NCBI GenBank assembly: GCA_026413225.1
Contig: CM048572.1
Coordinates: 1,860,001 to 1,924,000 of the forward strand
Reading direction: 5' to 3'
DNA from: Otis tarda
Taxonomy: Eukaryota; Chordata; Aves; Otidiformes; Otididae
DNA: 64,000 bases
Part shown: piece after piece, positions 26,928-39,480 of the stretch
Numbering within the stretch: the stretch's first letter is position 1
How the letters are laid out: each line of letters opens with the position of its first letter
Program-made: the position numbers and the translations under genes
Notes under the pieces: model-generated
What the model saw: the letters and a program-made list of their open reading frames with translations, nothing else
What the model was told of the DNA's origin: nothing
Database searches by the model: none

Positions 26928-27041
26928 GGAATTTTGTCTGATGATCATGTTCTCGCAGCAGCTCTTTGGAGAAACCTTTTTAACAAGAACTGCGAGGACC
27001 CTCGGCATCTGGAGTTACTCGTGGAATACGTGCGCAAGCAG
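26928..27041 (+). CDS. UQCC1: UQCC1 coding exon (114 nt)
   Basis: Thirty-eight codons in phase 0, starting GILSDDHVLAAALWRNLFN and ending CEDPRHLELLVEYVRKQ. The second half is essentially identical to human UQCC1 and the first half differs at a few positions. The acceptor AG is at 26926-26927 and the donor GTATGC at 27042. This exon holds the conserved acidic and leucine-rich helix near the end of the chaperone domain, which in yeast Cbp3 contributes to contacts with Cbp6 and cytochrome b. The residue-level role here is inferred from the family. Confidence 0.97.
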
Positions 27042-29757
27042 GTATGCTGTGTGACTTCTCTTCATTCTCTCGTTTAGAATATGAAATATTTATTTTTATT
27101 GCCTGCAAACTATGTAGCTCAGTTCTCCTCATAAATATAACTGATTTTTATATTCAGCGATTAAGGAGAAAAAGGTAAAAATATAAAACCTGGTGGATAT
27201 TTATTGCAGTTTTATGAAGAATGGCTGTACAGAAATTCATGGAATATTGAAAGCAATCCTGCTTATCTTTTTCTGGACCTGTGCTATGGAGGGACTTGAG
27301 AAAATGTGCCAGAAATGGGCTGCAGCTTGTTGTAGAATTATTATTGATGTTGTGGAGTTGGGATCCTCTTCATAATGAAATAGCACACACAGCTTTAAAG
27401 TCTCCTGATGATCTTTGTGGGAAAGAAGTAAAAGATTTTATTTTCCAGAATTATTTCTGTTTCTTTCAGTTATTACCTGGAGGAACCAACATTAAGTGGT
27501 GTTTGTCCTCTCAACCCTTAGTAGGTTTGTGATGCAAGTTTCTAGGAAATGTTGGTAGGATGTAGTCCAGGTGGGTGCCTGGTGTGAGAGGTTCTAGAGG
27601 AAAGGTGTAGGCTGTTGGACAGGGAGCTGAAGACCAGAACCTCCACATCAGCATTCTCTGTAATGTCTCCAGTACTGTATTCAGGAGCAGATAGAGATTT
27701 GGAGAGAGAATACTTCAGTGTGTGTCTGGAGAAAATAGTGTGGGAAGTAAAGGGCTGAACTTTGTCAGGACTGAGGGCACTTTGGGAATGCTAGAGGGCT
27801 TCTCAGGAGGGACAGACAATTTAATGCTTAAGGATGCTGATGCTTAACATCAGTGAGGCTGTAGGAAAGTTTAAAACTGAAGATTGGCAGGGAACAAACA
27901 GCTATAAAAAGTTTGTAATTTGTGACGATTTGCTGCTGGGTGGGGAATTTGTTGCACGTCCGTATATTGAAGCAAAGGATAGGACCGAAGCTGTCAGCGG
28001 TTGAATAGGAAAGAGAGATCACACAGATAAATGGGGTACATTGGGGAAGAATCAGCACAGCTTCTGTGAAGACAGGTCGCTGCTACAGACAGCTCTGAAG
28101 TGGTGCGCTTGAGAAAACCAGTCCCAGCTTTACACACGTACATTGATGAGCTCCAGTCTGTTACCACTCAGGAACCAGTCCAGGAAATTGTAATTGTATC
28201 ATCAAAATGTCAGCTCAGCACTCCGTAGCATTTTAAAAAAGCAAACCAAATGCTGAGAACTACTAAGGAAGGAATAGAGAAGGAGATAGTGTTGTCATGG
28301 CACTTTTAAAATCCGTGGTACCTTTGTGATCTTGAACGATGTGTATGGTTTGGGTTCTGGCCATCAAGAAGGATAAAAACCAAACTGAAGAAGCTCAGAG
28401 GAGAGCGGTAAGAATGACATGGAAGAGCTCCTTGATTAGCAATGTGTAGGATCCTCTGCCTGAAAAACAACTGAGAAAGAATATCAGACAGCTCTGTGAA
28501 ATTTTGAAGGCATACGAAGTGTGCAAGGAAAGGCTGTTCACTGATACAAGGATGCGTGGATGTAACGTCGCCGGCGGGTGTTGGTGATGCTGCAATCGCA
28601 CGTGGGTTCCGAAGCCACTGGCAAGGTTTATGGAAGACAAGGCTGTCCAGGGCCATTAAATCCACAACAGCCACTTCAGGCTCAAAATCCTTGAACTAAC
28701 AAATTTTGAGGGGGAGGGGGGAATAAACAAGGAAAATCACATTGCATGCATGCCTTGTACTTAACTCCTCCTGGGGAGTCTGCGGCTGCTGGCTGTCAGA
28801 AACAGGGTGTTGTGCTTTGGTGGCTCTTCAGTCTGCCCCTCTGTGGCCGTCGGTGTTTTCTTTCCTCCATTGAGGAACACCTTGGCAAATTATCTTCTGT
28901 TTCCAGTAGGCATTGTGTATGAGGTCTTTCCCACAATTTCTTGCTGATCCTGTCTTTAAGAGTGACTATTAGTGGATGCCAGAGAGGAATATAGTAACAG
29001 GGCAAGCATGTGCAGTATTTCCCTGTAAACTCTCCTAGCAACCTGCGTTCACGGACTTCCTGAGCCAGAGGTGGTGGTTTTGTCTTTTACTGACCCTTGA
29101 TGGACTTTTTCCTATTTTTTTTTTCCCCGCCCCCCCCCACCATGTTCACAGTGTCCTGTGGCCAGAAGTTATGTTGTGTGACGAGGTTTTTTATTTTGCT
29201 TACATTACACCTTAAAATTTCATTTGATCCCAAGCATTTCCTGTATTGCAACAATGTGTGGTCATTCCATGTTCATCTCCCCCAGCTCACGTGCTTTTAC
29301 GTTTTAAATCTCGGGTGATTCCTGCTGTCGGGCTTTTTTTTCTATAGTGAAAACTGCACACTTATGAAAGTGTGAAAGCACTTTTATGAAAGTACTCCCT
29401 GTAGATGATGGTACTAGCAGCGTGTCATCTGGATTAACTGCCGGGAAGATAAAACGACTTGTGTTAGCTTTGCCTGGCTCTTCTTTGTCCTGTTGCCAAA
29501 CTGTCAGAGGAAGCACTAGCTAAGGTGTTAGTAGAAGTCCTTACACATTTAACTCTGGTGGATCTGCAGATACTTATCTCCGAGTCTTTCCATGACTCTT
29601 AAGCCGTCCTAAATTATCTTTTTAGGTAAACAGACAAATGGCAAAGCATGCTAAAATCTCCTTGTTCTGCTTTCTCTCTGGAAAGCAGCATTTTTGTAGC
29701 TCCTGAGGAACTTGAGTGGGTGATGGAACAGCTTGCACTAACGTCCTGTCCTTGCAG
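27042..29757 (+). other. UQCC1: UQCC1 last intron (2.7 kb)
   Basis: Donor GTATGC at 27042, acceptor AG at 29756-29757. It contains an old sense-strand CR1 relic (about 28125-28730) and a T10 then C-rich homopolymer tract at 29115-29138. The rest is unassigned. Confidence 0.75.
28125..28730 (+). repeat. Old, diverged CR1-type LINE fragment, sense
   Basis: Several phrases fit the 3' part of ancient sauropsid CR1 elements in the correct order: TTACCACTCAGGAA near 28160, GCAAACCAAATGCTGAGAAC near 28240, a GAAGGAATAGAGAAGGAGA block near 28267, AGAGGAGAGCGGTAAGAATG near 28397, TTTATGGAAGACAAGGCTGT near 28627, and CCATTAAATCCACAACAGC near 28652. Divergence is high with many small indels, and no octamer tail is seen. 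It is much older than the copies at 8.9 or 20.9 kb. Recognition is from memory of the repeat, so the boundaries are approximate. Confidence 0.6.
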
Positions 29758-29892
29758 GTGCAGCACCTGGACGCGCTGAGCGGGGACGACCTGCTGCTGA
29801 CGGGCGAGGTGAGCTGGCGGCCGCTCGTGGAGAGCAACGCCCGCAGCATCCTCAAGCCCCTTTCCCCTGTTTACAATGACGAAGGACTCTGA
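29758..29892 (+). CDS. UQCC1: UQCC1 terminal coding exon with stop codon
   Basis: Forty-four codons plus TGA, starting VQHLDALSGDDLLLTGEVSW and ending ILKPLSPVYNDEGL. The human protein ends with the same ILKP-SP-YNDEGL pattern, which fixes both reading frame and gene end. The acceptor AG is at 29756-29757 after a C/T-rich tract. Base composition is markedly GC-rich with CpGs at codon position three, unlike the AT-rich exons and introns upstream. The conserved Glu-Val-Ser codons form GAGGTGAGC, which matches a consensus splice donor inside the coding exon. From the exon at 1046 the window encodes about 163 C-terminal residues of a protein of roughly 300. Confidence 0.97.
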   Translation: MQHLDALSGDDLLLTGEVSWRPLVESNARSILKPLSPVYNDEGL

Positions 29893-30110
29893 GAGTGCTG
29901 ACGCCTGACATTTCTATCAATTTGTCAGATCAGCTTGAGAAGCATGCCTGAAATTGAACTTTGGCTGAGGCTGGGAGGTCAGGAAGGAAAATCTGCTGTT
30001 GAAAGGAAGATATTTAATTAGATACCCTATCCATGGTGACTCAGTAGCAAATTGGACAGCCACACTCTTCTGAATATTCACCCGTAAATAAATGCTAGTT
30101 GGTTTGAGAA
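29893..30110 (+). other. UQCC1: Probable UQCC1 3' UTR
   Basis: Follows the TGA at 29890-29892. The first canonical AATAAA downstream is at 30087-30092, followed by a G/T-containing stretch, so cleavage near 30105-30110 is plausible. This is an inference from signals only. Longer 3' ends cannot be excluded. Confidence 0.5.
30087..30092 (+). terminator. UQCC1: Candidate polyadenylation signal AATAAA for UQCC1
   Basis: Canonical hexamer about 195 bases after the UQCC1 stop codon, on the sense strand, with a GTTGGTTTG element 10-20 bases downstream. It is the nearest such hexamer to the gene end. Confidence 0.5.
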
Positions 30111-33100
30111 TCTCTCTCCTTCCATGGCACTGAGTGGTCCTTGCTGACAAACGGGAAGACCTGTCTTCTGTCTTTAGGAAACCAGGTATTTTATTGTGAC
30201 TTACGAGTTCTCTCAAGAGGACATTTCTGTCCTTTGCCTTGTTTGGAGAGCTGCTACACAGAGACAAACAGTGTTCCTCTGCTCACTGAACGGTTGTGAA
30301 TGCAAATCTGAGCTTTGCTATTAGACATTAATGTATTGTAAAAGCGTGATACCAAGAACGGTCCATTTTTGCTTTAGTGGAGTTAAGGATTGCGTTAACA
30401 GATTCTGAAGGGTTTTCTGTGAAAATCCTTTTTAGGAACTCTCTGCTCTGTTGCACAAGGATAGGAGGATGGAAAGAATAATGCTCAGTCCCCAGTACTC
30501 CCCTGTGACTCAGGCCATCTTAATGAGAACAAAGCCCAAAACATGGCGAGGCTGGCACTAAAAGCTGCCTCAGAGTACTTGGTATTTCAGTCTGCGTCGC
30601 TGATATTTCCATATTCTTTTTAGAGTTGTAGTCTAAGAAGTTCTTTATGAAAAGAACATCTCTCTTTCTGTCTGTGGCTCTTAATGGGCAGGACTATGCT
30701 ATCCTCCATCCCCCAAAGCAGTGATCCAGGGCTTTTTAACAAGACCTGTCAACTCCACTGAAAACTTCAGGTGGCTGTGCAGGGAAATTATGCCAGCGCA
30801 GGAATCACGGAGCAAGAGCTCCAGTGATTAAATCAGCAGAGGCTGAGGTGTGCTGTGTCAGTGCGTGGCTCACCAGACTGTTTCCAGGTCAGCGACAAAA
30901 ACGGTTTTCATTTCTCTCCTGTCTAAAATCCTAGTCGATAATAAATGTCAGTCTGGTAAAACTGATGTGTACGTGTTTTCTGTGCCATGTGCGCTTTTGA
31001 TTAGAATAAGCCCTATAATATCAGGATTTATTCCTAATAAAACTATTAAACGAAAGTCAAAGGTGATAATCCCTAATTTGTGAATTCTTAATCCGGTGAA
31101 AGTGTGACTGTGCCTGGCTGTGACTGTTCTTCCTTCTGAAGTTAAGCAACTCATATTGTGTGTTTTGGGGAATATTTGACATCCCTTCTCCGCGTAAAGA
31201 GCAGTGGGGTGCAGAATATAGGCTTCCAAACACCGGCTTGCATTTTTTTCTTTAAATCTTCTCTTAGGGAGCCTTCTGTGTATAAAAAAGGCATTTTATT
31301 TTTTTTCCAATGCGAACTTCCTCAGTTTAACTTGTTATAAAATGAGTCATGTAGAGAAACCCTCTCTGTGTGAGGTGTATCCCTTCTCTGTGAAAACATT
31401 ACAGACCAAACAACTTGCTTGCAGTTTATTTAAGATGCTTTTGTTGAAAGCTGAGCTAAGCAGAGAAACCTCTTATGTGTGAAGTATTATACAGTGTGTG
31501 TGAGATAATAACACCTTGTAATTCATTACAGCTGGGTTGTATTTACATAAAAGAAGGCTGAGCTGTGTAGGAATTTGCTGATTAATTTATTTTTAATGAG
31601 AGTGAAGTATACCAAGTACCAAAATAAACTTTACTTTGTGTATCTTACTGCTCCTGAAATAGGTGGAAAAACTAATGGTAGATATTTTGGCTCAAAGCTA
31701 CATACATTAATTCATATACAAAACAGTCATTTAAACTTTAACCCCTTTCCTGCTCTGTAATTTAAACCTGGACTAGTGTTATCCTTGCCATGGGAACCCA
31801 GGACTGGGAGTGCACCATCCAAGCTGGTGCTGTGCGCAGGTCAGAGATTGTGCAGTGTCTGTGGTGCTGAGGCTGTGAAGCCAGCAAGCTTGCGGAGTTC
31901 ACGGGACCACTAACCTGGAGATGACAATGCCTTTTGTACTCGGAATGCGGGACAGCCGCGTGGTCAAAATGGAGCCCTTTCCTGTCTTTATGGGCAGGAG
32001 GCTCCAGAAATCACGGCGCCAGATTGTGGTCATTGGCATCTACTTGTGCACCTTTTATTGACGTGAGAATGAAGACGTACAATCATGGCGCTCTGCTTGT
32101 TCCATAAAATCCTTCAACCACGCCCTGTTACAGAGCTGGGCCAGCGCTCAGGGCGTGTTTTGGGCAGAATTGTGTGGAGCCTGTTAAGAGAATAAGGCGG
32201 AAGCTGTCTGTGAATTGAAAGGTAATCAATTTTGAAAGGGAGGAAAAACACACTGGAGGCTACGTACAACAAGAGAAGACTTTGCTTCCCAGCCATCAGG
32301 TACCTGGAGCCAGGATCCGGCTGTGGAGTATGACCCGTCTTACCCTTGAGAGGTGCATGCCAATAGGCTGGAAACACTCCGTTGCCAATGTCTGAAATGT
32401 AAGACATCTTTACAACCAGAATTTAGAGTCCTTGAGAGAGAACACATTTCCAGTAGCAAAATCTGCACCTGGCAAGCGTTACAGCAGCAATGATCAGCAG
32501 TTAGAAGTGATTCCGATGGACAGAACCGCTTCAAGTGCGGCAGAACACAGGGTTTTGAACCAAGCAGTGTAAAGCCCGTCTTTTCCCGTTTTTGAGGCTT
32601 TGCAGAGGGAATGATTGACAGTACTTTGCTTATGCACAGTTCTTTGTTTATGCTGCTGGGTTTTAAGTGGTCTCAGAGCATCGCCTTGGGGACACGTACT
32701 GTATTTTAAGTGAATATATGCGTGCGCGTTCTTTCTGGAAGAAGCCATGTTGAGCACTTTAACATCCAATGTGATCATCTGTGCTGTATCTGGAATTTGG
32801 ACATCACTTATTATTCCAAGGTACTTGTTCCCCCAACTTCCCCAGGTGTCTTAAAGTCAAGAGGCATGAGCCTCTAGGAAGTGCTCGTTATTTCAGCTAG
32901 ATCTTGGCTTTCTTGTTTCTGTGAGCAGAAACGAAGGGCCAGCGCTCGGTGTCTTCCCTTCCTCCTCTGCTGTTTTGCACCAGTGGCAGTGCAGGTGCGT
33001 GCTTTGCCCCCAGGGTCAGGCTTGGGAAGTCTCTTGCTTCAGGCTGATATTCTGAGAGATTTTGGAGTTGCGGGGCGAGTCGTCTGATACCCTTCGGTGC

Positions 33101-34247
33101 CTGCTCTCTATTTTAGGTGGTTCAGTGTTCTTCTGTGTCATCTCAGTTTCTGTGTTCACACCGCCTTTTGGTATTTGTATCTAACGATTTTCTCCTGCTT
33201 CTTTGAACAGCTGAAGTGTGAAGAGCATAGGCGTCCTTGATGATCACCACTTTTCCTGTACTGTCCCAGTGCCTAAGCCCTCTTAAAGTGCAGTTACCCC
33301 TTCCCAGATTTTTGACTCCTCACCTTCCACAAAGTGAAGTTTTCAGTCATGCTTGTGCCACACCGAGCCCTCGGGTCAAAATCGCTGCTCCTGACGTAGC
33401 GGTTGGACTGACCTATCTCACCTACCCTGCCTTTGGCTTGGCAAATAAGGCAAGCAGAAACTGGAGACTGAATAAGAGCCATTTTTTTCCACCAGAGCTT
33501 TAAATGAGATGAATGTGGAGTAGATGAAGAACAGTGGAGCCATGGCAGGGTAAGCATCAGCTGGGAGGTGATGGCGACTGATTCTGCAAGCATGGTTGCT
33601 GGGAGGTCTGCTGCTGGAGAGGAGCGGTGGGAGCTGTACCGTACCCTGTGACCCACTCTCATATTTTTCCACACTCTCCTATTTCCAAAACCCTACAGAA
33701 GAGGTCATTATCCTTCAGAAACTCAAATCTACAAAATCGTGGTGCAGTCTACTCGTAGCATTTCTGTGGGACCAGTTTAATCCTGAGCACGTAGCAAAGG
33801 TCTGCATCGCAGAGATGTGCTGAAGTACTGCTTGAGCATTTGGAGAGGTTTGCTGTTCCCCTCTACAGGTATGCTGAACAATTCGTGGTCCATCTTGAGT
33901 TCCAAAACTCAACTGTGTGCGCTGTCTTCCAGGAAGATGGAAGTACCAGTACCGGGAGTCGTAAATGTTTGTTAATACCTAGAAATAACAGAGTGTCTTT
34001 CTAACTCTTCTGCTAATAGAGTTGTGCCACGAATACAGCAGTCATCTGTTGTGACATTTCAGCTTGTTTTCCAGCTTCTCAGACCGCAGTGCAGATGTTT
34101 GGTGTGTACCCCTGGTACATGGGGTTTTATTGGGTGATGCTGGTGGCAGCTAATTTCTTAGTAGACGCCCCCCTGTATAGGCTCCCGCCGTCCCCACCTG
34201 CCTCTTCATGTTTGCCCCACTTTGTAAGATCTCTTGTTTTCTTGTAT

Positions 34248-34253
34248 AATAAA
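34248..34253 (+). terminator. Isolated AATAAA with T/G-rich downstream element
   Basis: The hexamer in TATAATAAACTC is followed 13-30 bases later by TTTTTTGTTCTTTTCTC, a good downstream element. It lies 4.4 kb past the UQCC1 stop. It could end a long UQCC1 3' UTR or an unannotated transcript, mark a solo LTR, or be chance. Confidence 0.3.
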
Positions 34254-37200
34254 CTCTAATCAAGACTTTTTTGTTCTTTTCTCTACAAGAGACTGCGATA
34301 AACCTGTGTCTCGGTTTTTTTTTTTAATGCTGAACAGTGCTGCATGACTGGGCCTTTGGTGTCCTAAGGCTAGATGAACACCTCTTCCAGCGGTCTGGGT
34401 GATGGTACTTCTGCCACTCTGCAGAAGTGGGACATCGCTCGTAGGGAGTGATATCTCCATCTTTTGGACATATTGTGTCTGCACAGCCTGGCCCTCAGCG
34501 CTGGCTGTCTTTTCCTGAAGATCTGAGAAGGCAAGGAGAGGAAAAAAGCTTCCACAGGAACCTGGGAAAGTTGGCAAGGACGTAGGAAGAACCCTGAGGC
34601 TCAACATGCGTGAGTGGTAGGCTCTGCTGCTTAGACAACTGTGCTGTGCTCGTGGAGTATCCTCCTCTCGTCTCTGCCTGCAAAGGGAGTACCACTGCCG
34701 GTGCTGCGGGCCGCCTGGCCTCCTGCTCTGTGATGGGGCAGCTGCATATGAACAATCTCGCCATCCTTCACAGACTCTGGTGAGCATTTTTTTACCACTG
34801 CCCCTTCTTCAGGTGTTCAGGGCTGTCCTCTGCATTCTGCTTGTGTTCTTCCTGAAGCTGCTGAGCATGTTGAGGGAGTACTTGTTTTGCTTACAGTCAT
34901 TCAACCTGCTTAACAGCTTGCTCTGCTCATTTGTGGGACAGAAGAGATGTTTGCGCCTCATCCTTCTGCTGGGAATGCAGAGCAGGAGCTCATACGAGCG
35001 TGATTCCTCCTTCTGCTGTTACATTTCAGTGGTTGCTCCAGATGTGATGTGCTGCCAGGGAGTTTAGGACAAGTGGGAATAAATAGATCTACTTGAGGGA
35101 CCTAGGGCAGAGCAGTGTAAACGAAAAACCAGCAATACCTACTGTCCTGTTCTTATTGTCTTGTGCAGGGGTGTTCACGTAGGAGGACCCTGCACCATGT
35201 TGCTGAGGCTGGATCCTGGTGGTGCTGGCGTGCTACTGCAGCTCTCCCAGGAGGTAAGGGCTCCTTCATGCTTATTTAGGAATCCAGGAGCCTTGCATAT
35301 GCAAAGCCTTCATTAACAATTATGTCACTGACTAAAAGAGTGAGCTGGGCTCTCTCATTCCTCATCCCACCTGCCAGCCTCCTGGGCTGCTCCACATCCT
35401 GTCAAAGCCCGGCATCTTAGGGGGATTTGCTCATTGTCCCACATCCTTCCCTTCGTACCTGCTTCCTGCTGGTAACTAGACCGTGTGGTCTAGTTGATGT
35501 TACAGTGCCCAATTCTGTTTCTGTGTATTTCCTTTGGAAGGAGAGGAGGAGGAGGAGGTGTCTGAAAGTGCTTTTACAGGGCAGCAGCCTAGGGAAGAGG
35601 CACACCGTGGTCCTTCTCATGACAGCTGTGAATTGACACCCTGAGCAGCTCAGGGCTGGACCTCAGAGGGCCCCCAGAGCGACTCTGTGGCCGTGTGTTG
35701 GCTTCCCTACATGGTGCACGGGTGGTAGGGAACTCAGAGCGGCAACTGGAAGGACCCTATATGCTGAGCACACCACTGAGCAGGGAGCCAGCGGAGGAGG
35801 CAGGGTTGTCTGCCTTCCCTGTCATCACCAGTGGTTACATCATTCGGCCTATAGCTGGCAACTGGTGTCCAGTGCCCTCCTTCGACTGAGTGGGTGCAAA
35901 GCTGTCTGTCCCCTGTTTTGGAAAAGTCTTAACGTACGAATGGAAAAAAATGAAACAAGGAATTTGTGTGCGGCCACTGTGTTTAGAGGAATGATTCTGT
36001 AGCGCCACGGTCAGGAACCTCAGACAAAGACCAGAGACGTTGCTCTGTGTGCGTTCAGTGCGCACACCGGTCTTGGTGCAGTGACTAAGATTTGCACTCT
36101 TCTCATCTAGCTGCGCTTGCTGTTTACATCTGGCCAGTGACTTCTGCGCAGTGGAACATTGCTATGCAGATGCCTTCCAGGAATGCCTGTAGGTGAGTGT
36201 GTTTGAGCACCGTGATGTTTTGTGGTGGAAGATGTGGATTTCAGCCTGAAATAGAGAGGGAAAAAACAAATCTGTCCTCTCGTGTTCCCGGTGAGTGCTC
36301 TCCAAGAACTGTACTATCATGAAACAGGTTGGCAGGCTCCCTTCCAGTTGTGCTTGAAGAGGAAGCAGCAAGTACATTTTGTGGAAAGCCCAGGCGAGGT
36401 GTTTTTGTTTGGTGAGCTCCAAGAACATCTGTAGTGGGACACAAGGATGAAATATTGCCTATTGCTCGGATCAGGTATCAGCCAGGGGATAGCTGCCTAG
36501 GGACATTGACTCGGAAGTGGGGCTTGGTGTGTGTGTTCACCCAGAGGGAATTTCCCCCTTGTCTTCCTCTGCTGGTTGCAGAAGGTGTGCAGAAAATGCT
36601 TCCAGATAAGATCCTTGCTTTTAGCTGCAAAAATTGGCTGATGTGATTCCCACATCCTCTGTTGGCCAACCAGTCTGCGGAGTGCCAATTACAGACGTTT
36701 ATCTCTTGGCAAGACAGCAGGGACAGGAGAGCTCTCATGTGATTTTAGATGTGGTCAACCTCTGTCTCTGGCTTTGGCAGCCTGAGCTCTCCTCCTGCTC
36801 GATGGAGAGAGAGAAGCAGTTTCAGGGCACATTTCACCTGACCTGGCTGAGATGTCTGCTGCGGCGTGAGGTAACTGACTCCCTAGGAACCTCTGCCTCT
36901 CCTCACCAACACTGAAGGAGCCCAGCCCGACAAGCTTGGCTGGAGATGTTTACATCGTATGTGCTTTCCTGCGCTGAAGTCCATGAGAAATCACTGGAGG
37001 GAGAGCGGAGCACTACCAAACACCAGCTGGAGGCAGGGGAAATCCCTTTACAGAATCAGCAGGGATTGTTTATCTGGCAGAAAACACACTTTGGACGACT
37101 TTTTAAAAATTCACACCCTTCTCAGCTCTTTAGGAAGACAAAAAGTAGGTGATGTCACCCTCCTTTTTTGGTATCACCAAGGTGACATTATCACCCTGCC

Positions 37201-37770
37201 AGAGCAGCTCCAGAAAAGGCCCCTGTTGCAGCCCCTTCCCTTTGTTTTTTTTTCCCCAAGCTTCCTTACATTCTGTTTGGCTGTTCACCTCACATTTTCA
37301 GTTAATGTTACTCTTTAAGCTGCTCTAACACTTATTTACACCTGTAACACTTCTATGCCAGCAGCTTTGCTATCATTTTGTTGATACCTGTTGTCCACAG
37401 CTGCTCGCTGCACTGCAGCACAGCTCCGGCGGGCAACTTCGGCTTTCTGGTTAAACGTACCTTTGCTTCTGTTCCTGCAGCTGCGCAGTCCTGGGAAGGG
37501 TTCGCTCTGACTTTAGGGTTCTGAAGACTAGACAGCTAATCTAAACTAATCACCCCGCTCCAGCTGCAGTCCACGGGGAGTGACAGTCCCTTGGGGAGAT
37601 GATTCATCCCAGCTGACTTAGAACATGGCGTGTGACTGCGCTGGTTCACACTGGGGCACGGCCGGCTCTCTCCATTGACTGTAGCCTGATACGGAGAGAG
37701 CAGACATTTAGCTTTTAGACAACTTAATTTAACCTGGACGGATTTAATCTGCGGGGGTTTTGTACCTCAC

Positions 37771-37854
37771 AGATAAAAGGCCACCCGATTAGATCAGCTG
37801 TCCAGCCAGTTCTCCCTTCTCTGGTTAGCCTCTGTGGAGCTGGGTAGCTCCAGG
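37771..37854 (+). promoter_or_regulatory. FAM83C: Candidate FAM83C core promoter and leader exon
   Basis: A TATA-like AGATAAAAGG lies at 37771-37780. About 75 bases downstream a strong donor reads CCAGG/GTAAGT, with GT at 37855-37856. This spacing fits a short untranslated first exon spliced to an acceptor before the ATG at 38806. No convincing acceptor could be fixed; weak candidates lie at about 38549 and 38796. This is inference from motifs only. Confidence 0.25.
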
Positions 37855-38694
37855 GTAAGTGAGCTGAATGGGGCGGGGGCGGTGCGTTCCTAACTCACTT
37901 TTACATCACGTATCGATGTTTGCCTGTATTGTTTTTCCAAAAATAGCTCCGTGATGCTTTTGGGAAGCTGGAGTTAGCTAATCCCCAAATACACAGCATG
38001 TGGACAGTATTGTCATTCACATAGCGCTGCACTCTGAACTTTGAGTGTCCCTTCCTGGCGGGATTTCCAGGGAGATGCTAAAAGAGCACAGGAGCTTTTG
38101 CTCTGGCCTGTGGTCTCCAATGACATGAGCTGTGCTACGATTCCTGCTGTGCTTCGAACAAACACTGTGACCCTGTGATACCAAAAAAGATGATGTTTTG
38201 GCTTTTTTGCCAGGTACCAAGGCCGGGCTCCTGAGTAATGCTAAGGAGGTGCATTAGCCATGGTTCAGGGAGGAATAAGCTTCTTGGCCAAGTCTGATTA
38301 CCCACTTGAGATATTTGTATTTCATTATAACTGACACTGAGAAGCATGTTTGATTTGGAACAAATTTCAAGCAGGAACAAGTTTCAGCATCTGCATTTCC
38401 ACTGTGCGCACAGTGAGGGACAAAACAGGTTAGAGCCTGCTTGGCCAAGGGTGGGGACCTCTCAGCAGGGAAAGGGAGGGCAGTACATTAATCAGTTACA
38501 AGAAAAGGGAAGGAGCAGCTTGAAGAGCTGATCTTCCTCCCCTTGCAAAAGGGATACTCCAAGCACCAAGCATCAGGCGTGTATGAGGAAGCCAAGTGAG
38601 GGAGCTGAGGAAGGCCAGCTCCTCCCCCAGTGTGGGAGGCTGTACCTGGTGATTAACTCCCAAGAGGAGGAGTGGAGCTCATGCTGAGTCCTGA

Positions 38695-39480
<786 letters not shown>

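Noticed and set aside
34260-35067. Intergenic open frames of 175 codons (minus) and 95 codons (plus)
   Set aside because: Mixed low-complexity composition, no domain, and overlap of frames on both strands in moderately GC-rich sequence.
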